A stretch of DNA of 64,000 nucleotides from Candidatus Woesearchaeota archaeon. Lineage in GTDB: Archaea > Nanobdellota > Nanobdellia > Woesearchaeales > JABGUJ01. Numbering within the stretch: position 1 is the stretch's first letter; every line of letters begins with the position of its first letter. The position numbers were made by a program, and so were the translations under genes. The notes beneath the pieces were generated by a model, which ran no database searches, was not told the DNA's origin, and saw only the letters and a program-made list of their open reading frames with translations. The stretch covers positions 226,843 through 290,842 of the forward strand of contig JABGUJ010000002.1 of assembly GCA_018646625.1 (NCBI GenBank), given 5' to 3'. Positions 16,455-23,905 of the stretch are shown piece by piece.

Positions 16455-17561
16455 ATGAACAAAAAGAAAATAATGAGCGCATTGGTGTCCATAATGATTC
16501 TGGCACTCCTATCAGGATGTGCAGATCAAATAAATGGAAGAATTGTTGAAAATGATGAGATCGTAATAGGTTGGATCGGACCAATGACTGGACAGAGCGC
16601 AGTGTTAGGAATGGACAGCGCAGTAGCCGCAGAGATTGCAGTAGAAGAAATAAATATGGCAGGCGGTGTTTCAGGAAAGAAAATAAAATTAATTTTAGAA
16701 GATGATCAATACGATGTGAAAAAAACAGTTAGTGCATACCAGAAACTTGTTGATGTTGATGGTGCAAAGGTAATTGTTATTAGCACATATAGTGGTGTGT
16801 TTGCGTTATCAGAGAGAGCAAAACGTGATGGAGTTGTACTTGTTGATCCTTTGGATTGTAACAGCGCACTAACAGCATTAGGAGATCATGTATTTTGCCT
16901 TGCAACAGATTCAGAGAGTATTGCAGAAATACTTGCTGAAGAAGCAGAAAACGGCGAAGTAAAAAAATCAGGAATACTGTTTTTTCAGAGTGATGCATTT
17001 ATGCCTCTAGTAAAAGATGTATTCGTATCAGAGTTTGATGGTGAAGTGGTTCTTGTAGAAGGATACTCTGTAGGAACGTCTGACTTCAGAACTTCAATTT
17101 CAAAAATGATAGAACAAGATGTTGAAGCAATTATCCTATTAGGATATGATGAAACAGGACTTGCAATGAAACAAGCAAGAACTTTAGGTTTTGAAGGTCA
17201 GTTTTATACAACTGGAACAGTAACTAGTCCTTCATTACAAGAAGCGGCTGAAGGAAATGCAGAAGGAACTGTGTTTGCATTCTGGGATGCACAAAAAGAT
17301 AAAGAACCTGCTAAGAGTTTTACTGCAAAATTTGTTGCCAAACAAGGAAGACCTGCGATATTAGATCTTGCAACTTATCCAACGTATGACACAGTTAAAG
17401 TGATAGCCAAAGCATTAGAATCTGATGATGTTAAACAAGGACTATTAGACATACAAGAGTTTGCAGGAACTACAGGTGATGTGAGTTTCTCCTCAGATGG
17501 ATCGGTAAGAATCAGAGAGAGTGCGTTTGTACTTCAAGATGGCTTTCCAGCGAAAGTCTAA
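16455..17561 (+). CDS. ABC transporter substrate-binding lipoprotein (LivJ-like)
   Basis: Extracellular type I periplasmic-binding-fold protein of the branched-chain amino acid group. Signal peptide with lipobox LLSGC near residue 22, then IVIGWIGPMTGQSAVLG, AVEEINMAGGVSGKKIKL and the two-lobed domain. The mature protein should be lipid-anchored. No permease or ATPase gene is adjacent, so it is an orphan here and could feed a remote transporter or act as a sensor. The GAGGTG SD is clear. A short inverted repeat, GTAG-TTA-CTAC, lies just after the TATA box in the shared promoter. Confidence 0.9.
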   Translation: MNKKKIMSALVSIMILALLSGCADQINGRIVENDEIVIGWIGPMTGQSAVLGMDSAVAAEIAVEEINMAGGVSGKKIKLILEDDQYDVKKTVSAYQKLVDVDGAKVIVISTYSGVFALSERAKRDGVVLVDPLDCNSALTALGDHVFCLATDSESIAEILAEEAENGEVKKSGILFFQSDAFMPLVKDVFVSEFDGEVVLVEGYSVGTSDFRTSISKMIEQDVEAIILLGYDETGLAMKQARTLGFEGQFYTTGTVTSPSLQEAAEGNAEGTVFAFWDAQKDKEPAKSFTAKFVAKQGRPAILDLATYPTYDTVKVIAKALESDDVKQGLLDIQEFAGTTGDVSFSSDGSVRIRESAFVLQDGFPAKV

Positions 17562-18592
17562 TTTTTTCTTTTTTTAATATAATCTAAGTAAATTCCTTCA
17601 GTAAATGAAACCATGGTATGATCATTAAAGACCATTAACAGTTCGTATTGATTTAGATGTTCTGAACAAATGTTTCGTATTGCAATTAATTGATCTTGGA
17701 ACGCATCATGATCCTTTACTAATAGTTCTAATCGAAAATTCCAAGAGCCGAGAGTTTTATCTGCAAATAGAATTGTTTTATTCATTCTAAGAAACTGTTT
17801 AAACTTCTTTGCGAAATCTGTTGGAACCGTTTTTAAATTTAGTAGAAGCATATACCACAATAAATTAAGTTTGTTGTGTTCTATTACCGCCCTATATCCC
17901 CTAATTATTTTTTGTTCAAAAAGTTTCTTCATCCTGTAAGTTACAGCTTCAGGAGTTAAGCTTATCTTGTTCTTTTTTAATAACTTAGATATATTGACAA
18001 CATTCATTCGCGCATCTCGTGAAATTATACGAAGTATTTCATAGTCCGTAGTGTTTATCTTTGCACGACTCATCTCAGGATGTAGTTCAATGGTTTCATC
18101 ATGATGGTGTCTTTGATCTTCTTCTAATCCGTCTAGTGCAAGTTCAACCCCTTTGTATATCTCAACACCATTCAAAACTAAACGTTCTGCAACATTATCC
18201 TGAAACGCCTCAATCAATGTATTCAAATGAGAGTCAAATTCAACTCGGCTTCTTGAAATCATTACAAAGAAAATATCCCATTGCCCGCTAAGATTGGTTA
18301 ACCATTTTATGTAGGGATTATTTTTTATTATCTTTAGAATTCTACTTTCGGTTTCTCTATTGAAATCTTTTAATCTAAGGTAAACTTGATAAGTTATGTA
18401 ACCTAAAGCAGCAGTATCAACTAAAGTAATGTAATCTTTGATTAACCCCGAAGATTCTAAACGTTTTATTCTGTAGCTAACAACTTCCCTGCTTAAGCCA
18501 ACTTTCTTTGCAATTGCAGAATCACTTTGTCTACAATTAGCCCAAAGTTCGTTTATTATTCTCTTATCCTTCAGATCTAAATTATGAGGCAT
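17558..18592 (-). CDS. Double-domain Lrp/AsnC-family regulator
   Basis: Two Lrp-type units in one chain. The first begins LDLKDKRIINELWANCRQS with helix-turn-helix AIAKKVGLSREVVSYRIKRL, followed by a ligand-binding-like beta-alpha region. The second begins near residue 180 (TTDYEILRIISRDARMNVV) and repeats the layout. Single-unit Lrp proteins are about 150 aa, so 344 aa fits a tandem duplication. TTTATATATTA about 27 bases upstream implies a leaderless mRNA, with a GGTTAACT near-palindrome before the ATG. A paralogue lies inside the integrated element (47843). Confidence 0.87.
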   Translation of the reverse strand: MPHNLDLKDKRIINELWANCRQSDSAIAKKVGLSREVVSYRIKRLESSGLIKDYITLVDTAALGYITYQVYLRLKDFNRETESRILKIIKNNPYIKWLTNLSGQWDIFFVMISRSRVEFDSHLNTLIEAFQDNVAERLVLNGVEIYKGVELALDGLEEDQRHHHDETIELHPEMSRAKINTTDYEILRIISRDARMNVVNISKLLKKNKISLTPEAVTYRMKKLFEQKIIRGYRAVIEHNKLNLLWYMLLLNLKTVPTDFAKKFKQFLRMNKTILFADKTLGSWNFRLELLVKDHDAFQDQLIAIRNICSEHLNQYELLMVFNDHTMVSFTEGIYLDYIKKRKN

Positions 18593-18730
18593 ATAATTGG
18601 TTAACTAAAAATAATATATAAATCTTTTTGTTTTTGTAAAAATATTGATCGCTTATTTCTAATAGCTGAAAAACATTGTTAATGATAGAAAGGTGTTTGG
18701 TTGACAGTACAGAAATTGGAGGTGTACCAC

Positions 18731-19726
18731 ATGTCAGACGCAGAAATATATTTCTTAGGTGTAAGAGGATCCATACCTGCACCATCTTGTAATCGGCTTG
18801 ATGGCAGCGAGTTTCACACTTTAAGGTATGGGGGCAACACAACTTGTCTTTATGTAAAGACACCAAAAGGAAGACACCACATTCTTGATGCAGGTTCAGG
18901 TATAAGAGAATTAGGTTTGTACCTAGGAGAACATGAAAGTTTCAAAATGCCTGGCGATGGTAGTGATGTAGAAGGCAAAGAAGCTAACTTATTTATTAGC
19001 CATACACACTGGGACCACATACAAGGATTTCCATTTTTTAAACCCGCATATGCTAAAGGCAATCAAATAAATGTTTATGGACAAGCACAAATTACTGGAG
19101 ATTTAGTTAAAGCAGTTACCAGTCAAACCGAACACCCAGAGGTACTAGCGAACATAGCTGGATGTCTCGAGGTCAACGGTGCGGGAATAAGGGAAGTTCT
19201 TGCTCGTCAACAAGAGTCAAGAACTTTCCCCGCACCTTTACAAATAATGGGCGGACTTGGCAAGTTTACTGATTTTATTCCAGGAGGGAGAATATACAAC
19301 GATGATGAGATGATTGTAGGATCACATCTTATGAATCATCCAGGTGGTTGCGTATCTTATAAATTTAAAAAAACAGATGGAGGAATGTTTGTTTTTGCCA
19401 CAGACTTTGAACCTGACTTTACTGATCACGATGAAAAGGTGATCGCATTTTGGACAGGAGCAAATGTTGTTTACGCAGATGGACAGTATGAAGATGATTC
19501 CAAAGTAATTCCATTTATGAAAACATGGGGTCACTCAACATATCAAAGGAATATAATTATGGCAGCGGAAGCAGGAATCGATCTGTTAATTTTGGGCCAT
19601 CATGACCCTTTAGCAGATGATTCTTATCTGATGGCAATGGAAGATAGAGCCAAAGCCTATGCTAGAAGAACGAAAGCAGGATTAGACGTAATTGTAGCAA
19701 AAGAAGGCACACATATTGGTTTTTGA
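18731..19726 (+). CDS. Metallo-beta-lactamase-fold hydrolase
   Basis: Zinc-dependent MBL-fold enzyme. The metal motif is SHTHWDHIQG, the opening strand is EIYFLGVRGSIPAP, and later ligands are likely in MNHPGGCVS, FATDFEPD and ILGHHDP. The WDH and ATDFEP pattern recalls PhnP/RNase Z-like MBL phosphodiesterases. The start at 18731 follows a GGAGGTG SD; the ORF-track start at 18701 has none. Product 331 aa. Substrate is unknown, with a cyclic nucleotide or phosphodiester most likely. Confidence 0.85.
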   Translation: MSDAEIYFLGVRGSIPAPSCNRLDGSEFHTLRYGGNTTCLYVKTPKGRHHILDAGSGIRELGLYLGEHESFKMPGDGSDVEGKEANLFISHTHWDHIQGFPFFKPAYAKGNQINVYGQAQITGDLVKAVTSQTEHPEVLANIAGCLEVNGAGIREVLARQQESRTFPAPLQIMGGLGKFTDFIPGGRIYNDDEMIVGSHLMNHPGGCVSYKFKKTDGGMFVFATDFEPDFTDHDEKVIAFWTGANVVYADGQYEDDSKVIPFMKTWGHSTYQRNIIMAAEAGIDLLILGHHDPLADDSYLMAMEDRAKAYARRTKAGLDVIVAKEGTHIGF

Positions 19727-19756
19727 GACACTTGTGATTTTTTTGTCTCATTTCTT
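19725..19756 (+). terminator. Inverted repeat with T-rich tail after the MBL gene
   Basis: GAGACA begins at the TGA stop and pairs with TGTCTC 13 bases later, followed by a T-rich stretch. It may be a terminator. It also lies about 30 bases upstream of the next TATA box, so an operator is possible. Confidence 0.4.
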
Positions 19757-19808
19757 TATTCTTCTATACAATTTTGTTTATAAAGCTGTGATGCTTTATA
19801 CCTTATTA

Positions 19809-19824
19809 GTGACAATAGAGTCAC
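19809..19824 (+). promoter_or_regulatory. 5' leader hairpin before the 82-aa protein gene
   Basis: GTGAC-AATAGA-GTCAC forms a five-bp stem with a six-base loop. The TATA box GTTTATAAAG (about 19777-19786) places the transcript start at or just before the stem. The SD follows about 20 bases later. Confidence 0.45.
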
Positions 19825-19855
19825 AGCTAGATGATAGTATAAACGAGGTATGAAA

Positions 19856-20104
19856 ATGGCAGATGAACAAAACGTAAGCAAAGATGAACAAATCGGATTT
19901 CATAAAGGAGCACTAAGCACACTTGTAAAAGAAAGAGAAGAGATGAGTAAAATTCTTAGCATTGTTGAACAACTTATGCAAATGCATGTTAAAGCATTAA
20001 AAGAATTAGGCGTAGATTTAGAAGCTATGGCTAAAGAAGCACAAGCTGGTCAAGATAGTGCACCGAAAGGAGATGACAAACCTCTTGAGTCTGCATTAAA
20101 ATAA
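19856..20104 (+). CDS. Small helical protein, 82 aa, unknown
   Basis: Starts MADEQNVSKDEQIGFHKGAL; a long amphipathic helix follows (ILSIVEQLMQMHVKALKELG) and then a charged, probably disordered tail. I use the second ATG, since the AGGT of the SD nearly touches the first one at 19850. Own promoter with a leader hairpin. No family recognised. It is the first of several unrecognised genes in this block and could be lineage-specific. Helical content suggests oligomer formation. Confidence 0.7.
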   Translation: MADEQNVSKDEQIGFHKGALSTLVKEREEMSKILSIVEQLMQMHVKALKELGVDLEAMAKEAQAGQDSAPKGDDKPLESALK

Positions 20105-20113
20105 TTTTTTCCC

Positions 20114-20129
20114 GGGACAGAATTGTCCC
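20114..20129. promoter_or_regulatory. GGGACA-N4-TGTCCC inverted repeat
   Basis: Perfect six-bp arms around GAAT, 10 bases after the stop of the 82-aa gene and about 28 bases upstream of the CTTTTAAAC box of the next gene. It could be a terminator hairpin or an operator. A GGACA-N4-TGTCC repeat with the same arms sits upstream of the 27845 gene. Confidence 0.4.
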
Positions 20130-20178
20130 AAGATTGATTAACAGAACACAATTTTGCTTTTAAACATTGATTGCCTAT

Positions 20179-20207
20179 TATGGTTTGGTGGTTGAAAAAA
20201 TACCATA
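20179..20207 (+). promoter_or_regulatory. 5' leader hairpin before the 194-aa protein gene
   Basis: TATGGT and ACCATA pair across 17 bases. The right arm runs straight into the GGAGG SD. The TATA box CTTTTAAAC is about 20157-20165, so the hairpin lies near the transcript 5' end. Confidence 0.4.
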
Positions 20208-20220
20208 GGAGGCAATTAAA

Positions 20221-20805
20221 ATGTCAAGTTTAGATGATTTATTAAAAATTCGAACAGAAAAGGGTATGCTTGAAACACATTCAAAATATGTAAGAGCGGC
20301 TCAAAGTATAGACGAAGCAGCAGTTGCAAAAAAGGTGAATGAAGCGACTGAAGGAAAGTCAAATCCTCAGCAATATCTCGCAGCACTTGCCAGAGAATTC
20401 TACGGAAATCTAGGGCAAGAAGTGTCAGGAGATGACCAAGAAGTTGTTGGTGCATTGATAAGAGACACAGGTGGCGCAGGTTCTGGTGTGTACAAACACG
20501 TGCTTGGACAAATAAGTGCAGGTAAGTTTAGAGAAGCCAAAGAAACAATTGGTGCACAAGCTGCAGTATCACAAGGACAACAACAAGCTTCAATTATTGC
20601 AGAAGAACTAAAGAGTCCTGATAAGATAAAAGGAACTGTTGCAGAACTTAGACAAATGAATCCTGGATGGTCAGGAGTTTCGGATGAAGCAATGATAGTG
20701 GACTTCGATCGTTATGCAGGAGCTGCAGCTAAAGCCGGTGAAGCTTATAGCGATGTTGGAACGCCTAAAACATATGGTGCAGAAATACAAAAGTATGCAG
20801 CATAA
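20221..20805 (+). CDS. Hypothetical alpha-helical protein, 194 aa
   Basis: No recognised domain. The sequence is Ala/Gln/Glu-rich and helical throughout, with a glycine-rich break (RDTGGAGSGVYK) near residue 85. There is no signal peptide or membrane helix. A strong GGAGG SD fixes the ATG. The next gene begins only 18 bases after its stop, without a visible SD, so they are probably one transcript with the Fis-type protein. That suggests a regulator/partner pair, but function is unknown. Confidence 0.7.
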   Translation: MSSLDDLLKIRTEKGMLETHSKYVRAAQSIDEAAVAKKVNEATEGKSNPQQYLAALAREFYGNLGQEVSGDDQEVVGALIRDTGGAGSGVYKHVLGQISAGKFREAKETIGAQAAVSQGQQQASIIAEELKSPDKIKGTVAELRQMNPGWSGVSDEAMIVDFDRYAGAAAKAGEAYSDVGTPKTYGAEIQKYAA

Positions 20806-20823
20806 ATTTTTTATTTTATTAAA

Positions 20824-21960
20824 ATGGAACAAGGATATGATTTAAGGAGATCGGAAGAGTTTTCCTTAGATGATTCTCTGAGTTCTGTTCCTCTTGGAGG
20901 TGCAACTAGTTTAAATGATTACAGCGATAGAAAAGCAGCAGAAGTTGCAAGATATTCTGAAGCAGGAAAACTTGGTGCGCAATTAGATGCAGGACAAAAA
21001 GGTATGTTAGAGTATCGAGCAGCGGCAGCACGTTCTGCAGTTGATTCTAAAGGATCAATTGATTCTAGATTGAGAGAAGTTGTAGGATTGCAAACAGACA
21101 TGGATATTTTTTATGCAGGAATAGAAGCTAGATTGACTGAAGAAACATCTCCTAGATTTAGTTCTCTACAAGATGCGGAAGATCATGTTACTAAAACATA
21201 TTTAATGAGAGAGTCTGCAAAGTATGCAGGTAATAAATCAGAGATTGCAAGAAAAAATGGATTAGATCGAAAAACAGTAGAAAGAAATCTTGACAAATAT
21301 GATATAGATGCTAAATTATTTGATCCGGTTGCGATTAATAGAGCAGATGGCGATGAAAGAGATGCGCTACTCTATGCAAGAGATGAAGTGTTGAGAGAAG
21401 TTAGTGAAGCAGTAATGCCTTATGATAGTGAGAGTGTGAGAAAAGTTGTTAGTTCTGAGTTAGATGCATTGCGTGAAAGAAATCCTACATTGTATGACCA
21501 ACTTAAACCTAAAGTTGAAGGTAAACTAGATGAAATTACTGCAACAGTTAATCAAGACCCTTACTTTGCGGGACAAAGTCCAAACTCTATGTTTTTAGAA
21601 GCATTGTACAAACCTACACTGAAGGAAGCTCAGCAGTGGGTGAGAGGTAAAGTTACAGAGGACGCTCTCGAAAGAAACAACGGAAACTTTGGTAGAACTG
21701 CAGAAGAATTAGATGTTTCGGAAAAAACAGTTAGAAGAGTTGCAAAACAACACCAAACTACTTTAGCCGAGATGCAAGATGTTTATGCGATGTACGTTGT
21801 ACAAGGGAGACCTAGCGTAGAACAAGTAAGAAGTGATGAAGGATTTGTGCGAGATTTGCATGCAACAGTTAGAGCAGAAACGGTTGCGCCTTCATTTGTA
21901 GACATCAAACCAGCAGACGATGGTCGAACGTGGCAAGTCGTCAATAAAAGAGCCGCGTAA
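20824..21960 (+). CDS. Fis-type helix-turn-helix protein, 378 aa
   Basis: Two separated helix-turn-helix units of Fis type. The first contains YAGNKSEIARKNGLDRKTVERNLDKY (about residues 138-163). The second contains NNGNFGRTAEELDVSEKTVRRVAKQ (about 285-310). The spacing and repeat style match the smaller double-Fis protein at 12454, so the two are probably distant paralogues. The remainder is helical and charged. It follows the 194-aa gene by 18 bases and probably depends on its transcript. Likely a DNA-binding protein; the target is unknown. Confidence 0.75.
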   Translation: MEQGYDLRRSEEFSLDDSLSSVPLGGATSLNDYSDRKAAEVARYSEAGKLGAQLDAGQKGMLEYRAAAARSAVDSKGSIDSRLREVVGLQTDMDIFYAGIEARLTEETSPRFSSLQDAEDHVTKTYLMRESAKYAGNKSEIARKNGLDRKTVERNLDKYDIDAKLFDPVAINRADGDERDALLYARDEVLREVSEAVMPYDSESVRKVVSSELDALRERNPTLYDQLKPKVEGKLDEITATVNQDPYFAGQSPNSMFLEALYKPTLKEAQQWVRGKVTEDALERNNGNFGRTAEELDVSEKTVRRVAKQHQTTLAEMQDVYAMYVVQGRPSVEQVRSDEGFVRDLHATVRAETVAPSFVDIKPADDGRTWQVVNKRAA

Positions 21961-22032
21961 TTCTAGGACAAATTATCCCCAACATGTTATTGTAGTTCTT
22001 AATTTTCTTTTTAAGTATAGTTGTCTTAATGA

Positions 22033-22067
22033 TTAATAGGTGGCAAGGAAGTCACACTAACTATTAA
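22033..22067 (+). promoter_or_regulatory. 5' leader inverted repeat before the 147-aa protein gene
   Basis: TTAATAG and CTATTAA (seven-bp arms, 21-base spacer) span the start of the transcript predicted from TTTAAGTA near 22010. The right arm abuts the GGTGAT SD. Confidence 0.45.
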
Positions 22068-22077
22068 GGTGATAATT

Positions 22078-22521
22078 ATGGCAAGTTATGCAGGAGATAC
22101 ATATGGAAAGAGTGGTGATTCGAAGAATGATTATGTAGGACAAGTTATGAACGATTATGGAATTGGAAGGGAAGAGGCAGAAAGTATGGCATTAGGACTA
22201 ATGATGAGACGCCCGTACGAGAATCCCGTAGGTATGCCCGCCTCACATGGAATGATGATGGGAGGACCCATGAATTTTACTTCATTCCCTCAATATGGCA
22301 ATCAAATGGCGGGTCCCAGAATGCCTTCAATATATGGAGGACAAAGTCAACAAGGCGGAGGATTAACAGGAATGCTTCCTGAATTAATGGCAGCATATGG
22401 TGATCATTCGCTTAAAGCCACAGTAGATGTATATGCTCCAGGAAGTGAAGAGCCAACCGCATCTTTAGAAATAAAGTATACACCAAAGTCTGGAGAATCT
22501 AGCGACTCCTCGGCGAATTAA
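22078..22521 (+). CDS. Met/Gly/Pro-rich hypothetical protein, 147 aa
   Basis: Starts MASYAGDTYGKSGDSKNDYV. The middle is low-complexity, rich in Met, Gly and Pro (HGMMMGGPMNF), and the C-terminus has a short beta-like stretch (LKATVDVYAPG). The GTG at 22069 in the ORF track lies inside the SD, so the ATG at 22078 is used. Partly disordered, without a signal peptide. Unknown function. It overlaps the convergent DUF483 gene by four bases and has its own promoter with a leader inverted repeat. Confidence 0.65.
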   Translation: MASYAGDTYGKSGDSKNDYVGQVMNDYGIGREEAESMALGLMMRRPYENPVGMPASHGMMMGGPMNFTSFPQYGNQMAGPRMPSIYGGQSQQGGGLTGMLPELMAAYGDHSLKATVDVYAPGSEEPTASLEIKYTPKSGESSDSSAN

Positions 22522-23354
22522 TTAAAAACCAGAATACCCACATCACCTTTGAGCTCACCAGTTAGGACATTATCGTTATAGAGCTCTAAGTGATTTCTGG
22601 TTATTATTTTTATTTTATTAGACATTTTAAGAAGAGTGAAAATTCTATTAGGAGATGTTAACATCACGTCAGTGTAATGGATAGTGTTTTGTTCTGTTTT
22701 TGTGTTTTTTATAACATGAACTCCGGTCTCATCATCGTAAATAATCACCGTGCAAAGTTCTTCTTTTGTTTTCCTTGCAAGATCAGGGTTGTGTTTGGTC
22801 AATACATCTAAAATCTTTTGTGAGAGAGCGATAGATTCTTGGCAATTAAAAGAGTGAGGGAAGTGACTGATCAATCTGTAGTCAAAGAAATTTAAAGATA
22901 TGTTTAATCTCCAGTCAAGACTTTCTGAGTTTTTTAAAGTTAATAGAGTATAATCATCGTGCATTTTGGCGGCTTCTTCATAATGTTTAATGAAAAAATC
23001 AATGCAGCACGCAGGATAACCTAGAAGCTCTCCAAAAGTTTTGTGATCTAAAGCGACTTCCGCGTCTTTTGCTTTTATTGCATCGGTCTTTTGTTTAGAA
23101 ATGTATACAAAAAAACCTCCTTTCAGAGGAGAATTGGTAGGCATCATCATTGCCTTACCATCTTGTGTTTTTACGAACTTAAAGTCAGATGTTATTAATG
23201 CCAGATTATTGGTCCTGCAGAATGCAGTTAGTTTATCTAGTGTTTTGTCTTCAATCTCAATTCTACAAACAGGTTTTATATCTTCAAAAACCAGAAGCAT
23301 CTCTATTGCAAAGATTTTTCTTGGAAGTAGTTGCATTAGTTCATTAAGAATCAT
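22518..23354 (-). CDS. DUF483 family protein
   Basis: The Cys-containing core LGYPACCIDFF with surrounding helices matches the archaeal DUF483 family, whose function is unknown. The N-terminal half is alpha/beta (FAIEMLLVFEDIKPVCRIEI), the C-terminal half ends in short strands (GDVGILVFN). Length 278 aa. It lies five bases downstream of the methyltransferase gene in the same direction, so they are probably one operon. The paired cysteines could bind a metal or be redox-active, which is inference. Confidence 0.75.
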   Translation of the reverse strand: MILNELMQLLPRKIFAIEMLLVFEDIKPVCRIEIEDKTLDKLTAFCRTNNLALITSDFKFVKTQDGKAMMMPTNSPLKGGFFVYISKQKTDAIKAKDAEVALDHKTFGELLGYPACCIDFFIKHYEEAAKMHDDYTLLTLKNSESLDWRLNISLNFFDYRLISHFPHSFNCQESIALSQKILDVLTKHNPDLARKTKEELCTVIIYDDETGVHVIKNTKTEQNTIHYTDVMLTSPNRIFTLLKMSNKIKIITRNHLELYNDNVLTGELKGDVGILVFN

Positions 23355-23359
23355 AATAA

Positions 23360-23893
23360 TTACCTACAATCATATACAAATATTCGTTCACCAGGGAAGT
23401 CGTAACTTTTCTTTAATTTGAAATGAAGAGGAAGATATAGTGCACTGTACACAATTAGCAATCCTTTAAACTCTGTACGAATTTTCTTACCAAGACCTTC
23501 TTTGAATGGTTTGTCCGGGTGAATAAACAGAACATCATACTTCGAAAGATCAATTTTTAAAAAATCATCACGTATGAAGTTGGCTCTTAATCTTAAATTC
23601 TTCATAAGATAAATACTTCTTTCATGGAGATCTTTATCATGCTCCACCCCGCTTGCTTTAGTGTAAAGTGAAGCCAGAAGTGTGATTCGTCCATCGCCAG
23701 AACCGAGATCAAGAAAACTTTTGAATTGTTTAAGATTTAAATCGTTGAAGACTTCATTAGTATCATCTAAATGCGAAGGACCAAAAACTCCTTTTTGCGT
23801 GTCAAATATAGGGAGCTTGCCTTTTCGTAAAAGTTCCTTGAATTCCTTTTCGTAAACTTCCTTTATTAAAGATGTGGACGTCATGATAAACAT
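23360..23893 (-). CDS. Class I SAM-dependent methyltransferase-like protein
   Basis: Motif I is FLDLGSGDGRITLLA, followed by the acidic end of strand 2 (GVEHD) and a DVLFIHPDKPF segment in place of the usual NPP/DPP. The protein is 177 aa, near the minimum for the fold. Substrate unknown. A second in-frame ATG at 23884 is possible, and neither start has a strong SD. It lies 12 bases from the upstream TIM-barrel gene and five from DUF483, so it is probably the middle of an operon. Confidence 0.75.
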   Translation of the reverse strand: MFIMTSTSLIKEVYEKEFKELLRKGKLPIFDTQKGVFGPSHLDDTNEVFNDLNLKQFKSFLDLGSGDGRITLLASLYTKASGVEHDKDLHERSIYLMKNLRLRANFIRDDFLKIDLSKYDVLFIHPDKPFKEGLGKKIRTEFKGLLIVYSALYLPLHFKLKKSYDFPGERIFVYDCR

Positions 23894-23905
23894 GATTCTT
23901 TATTT

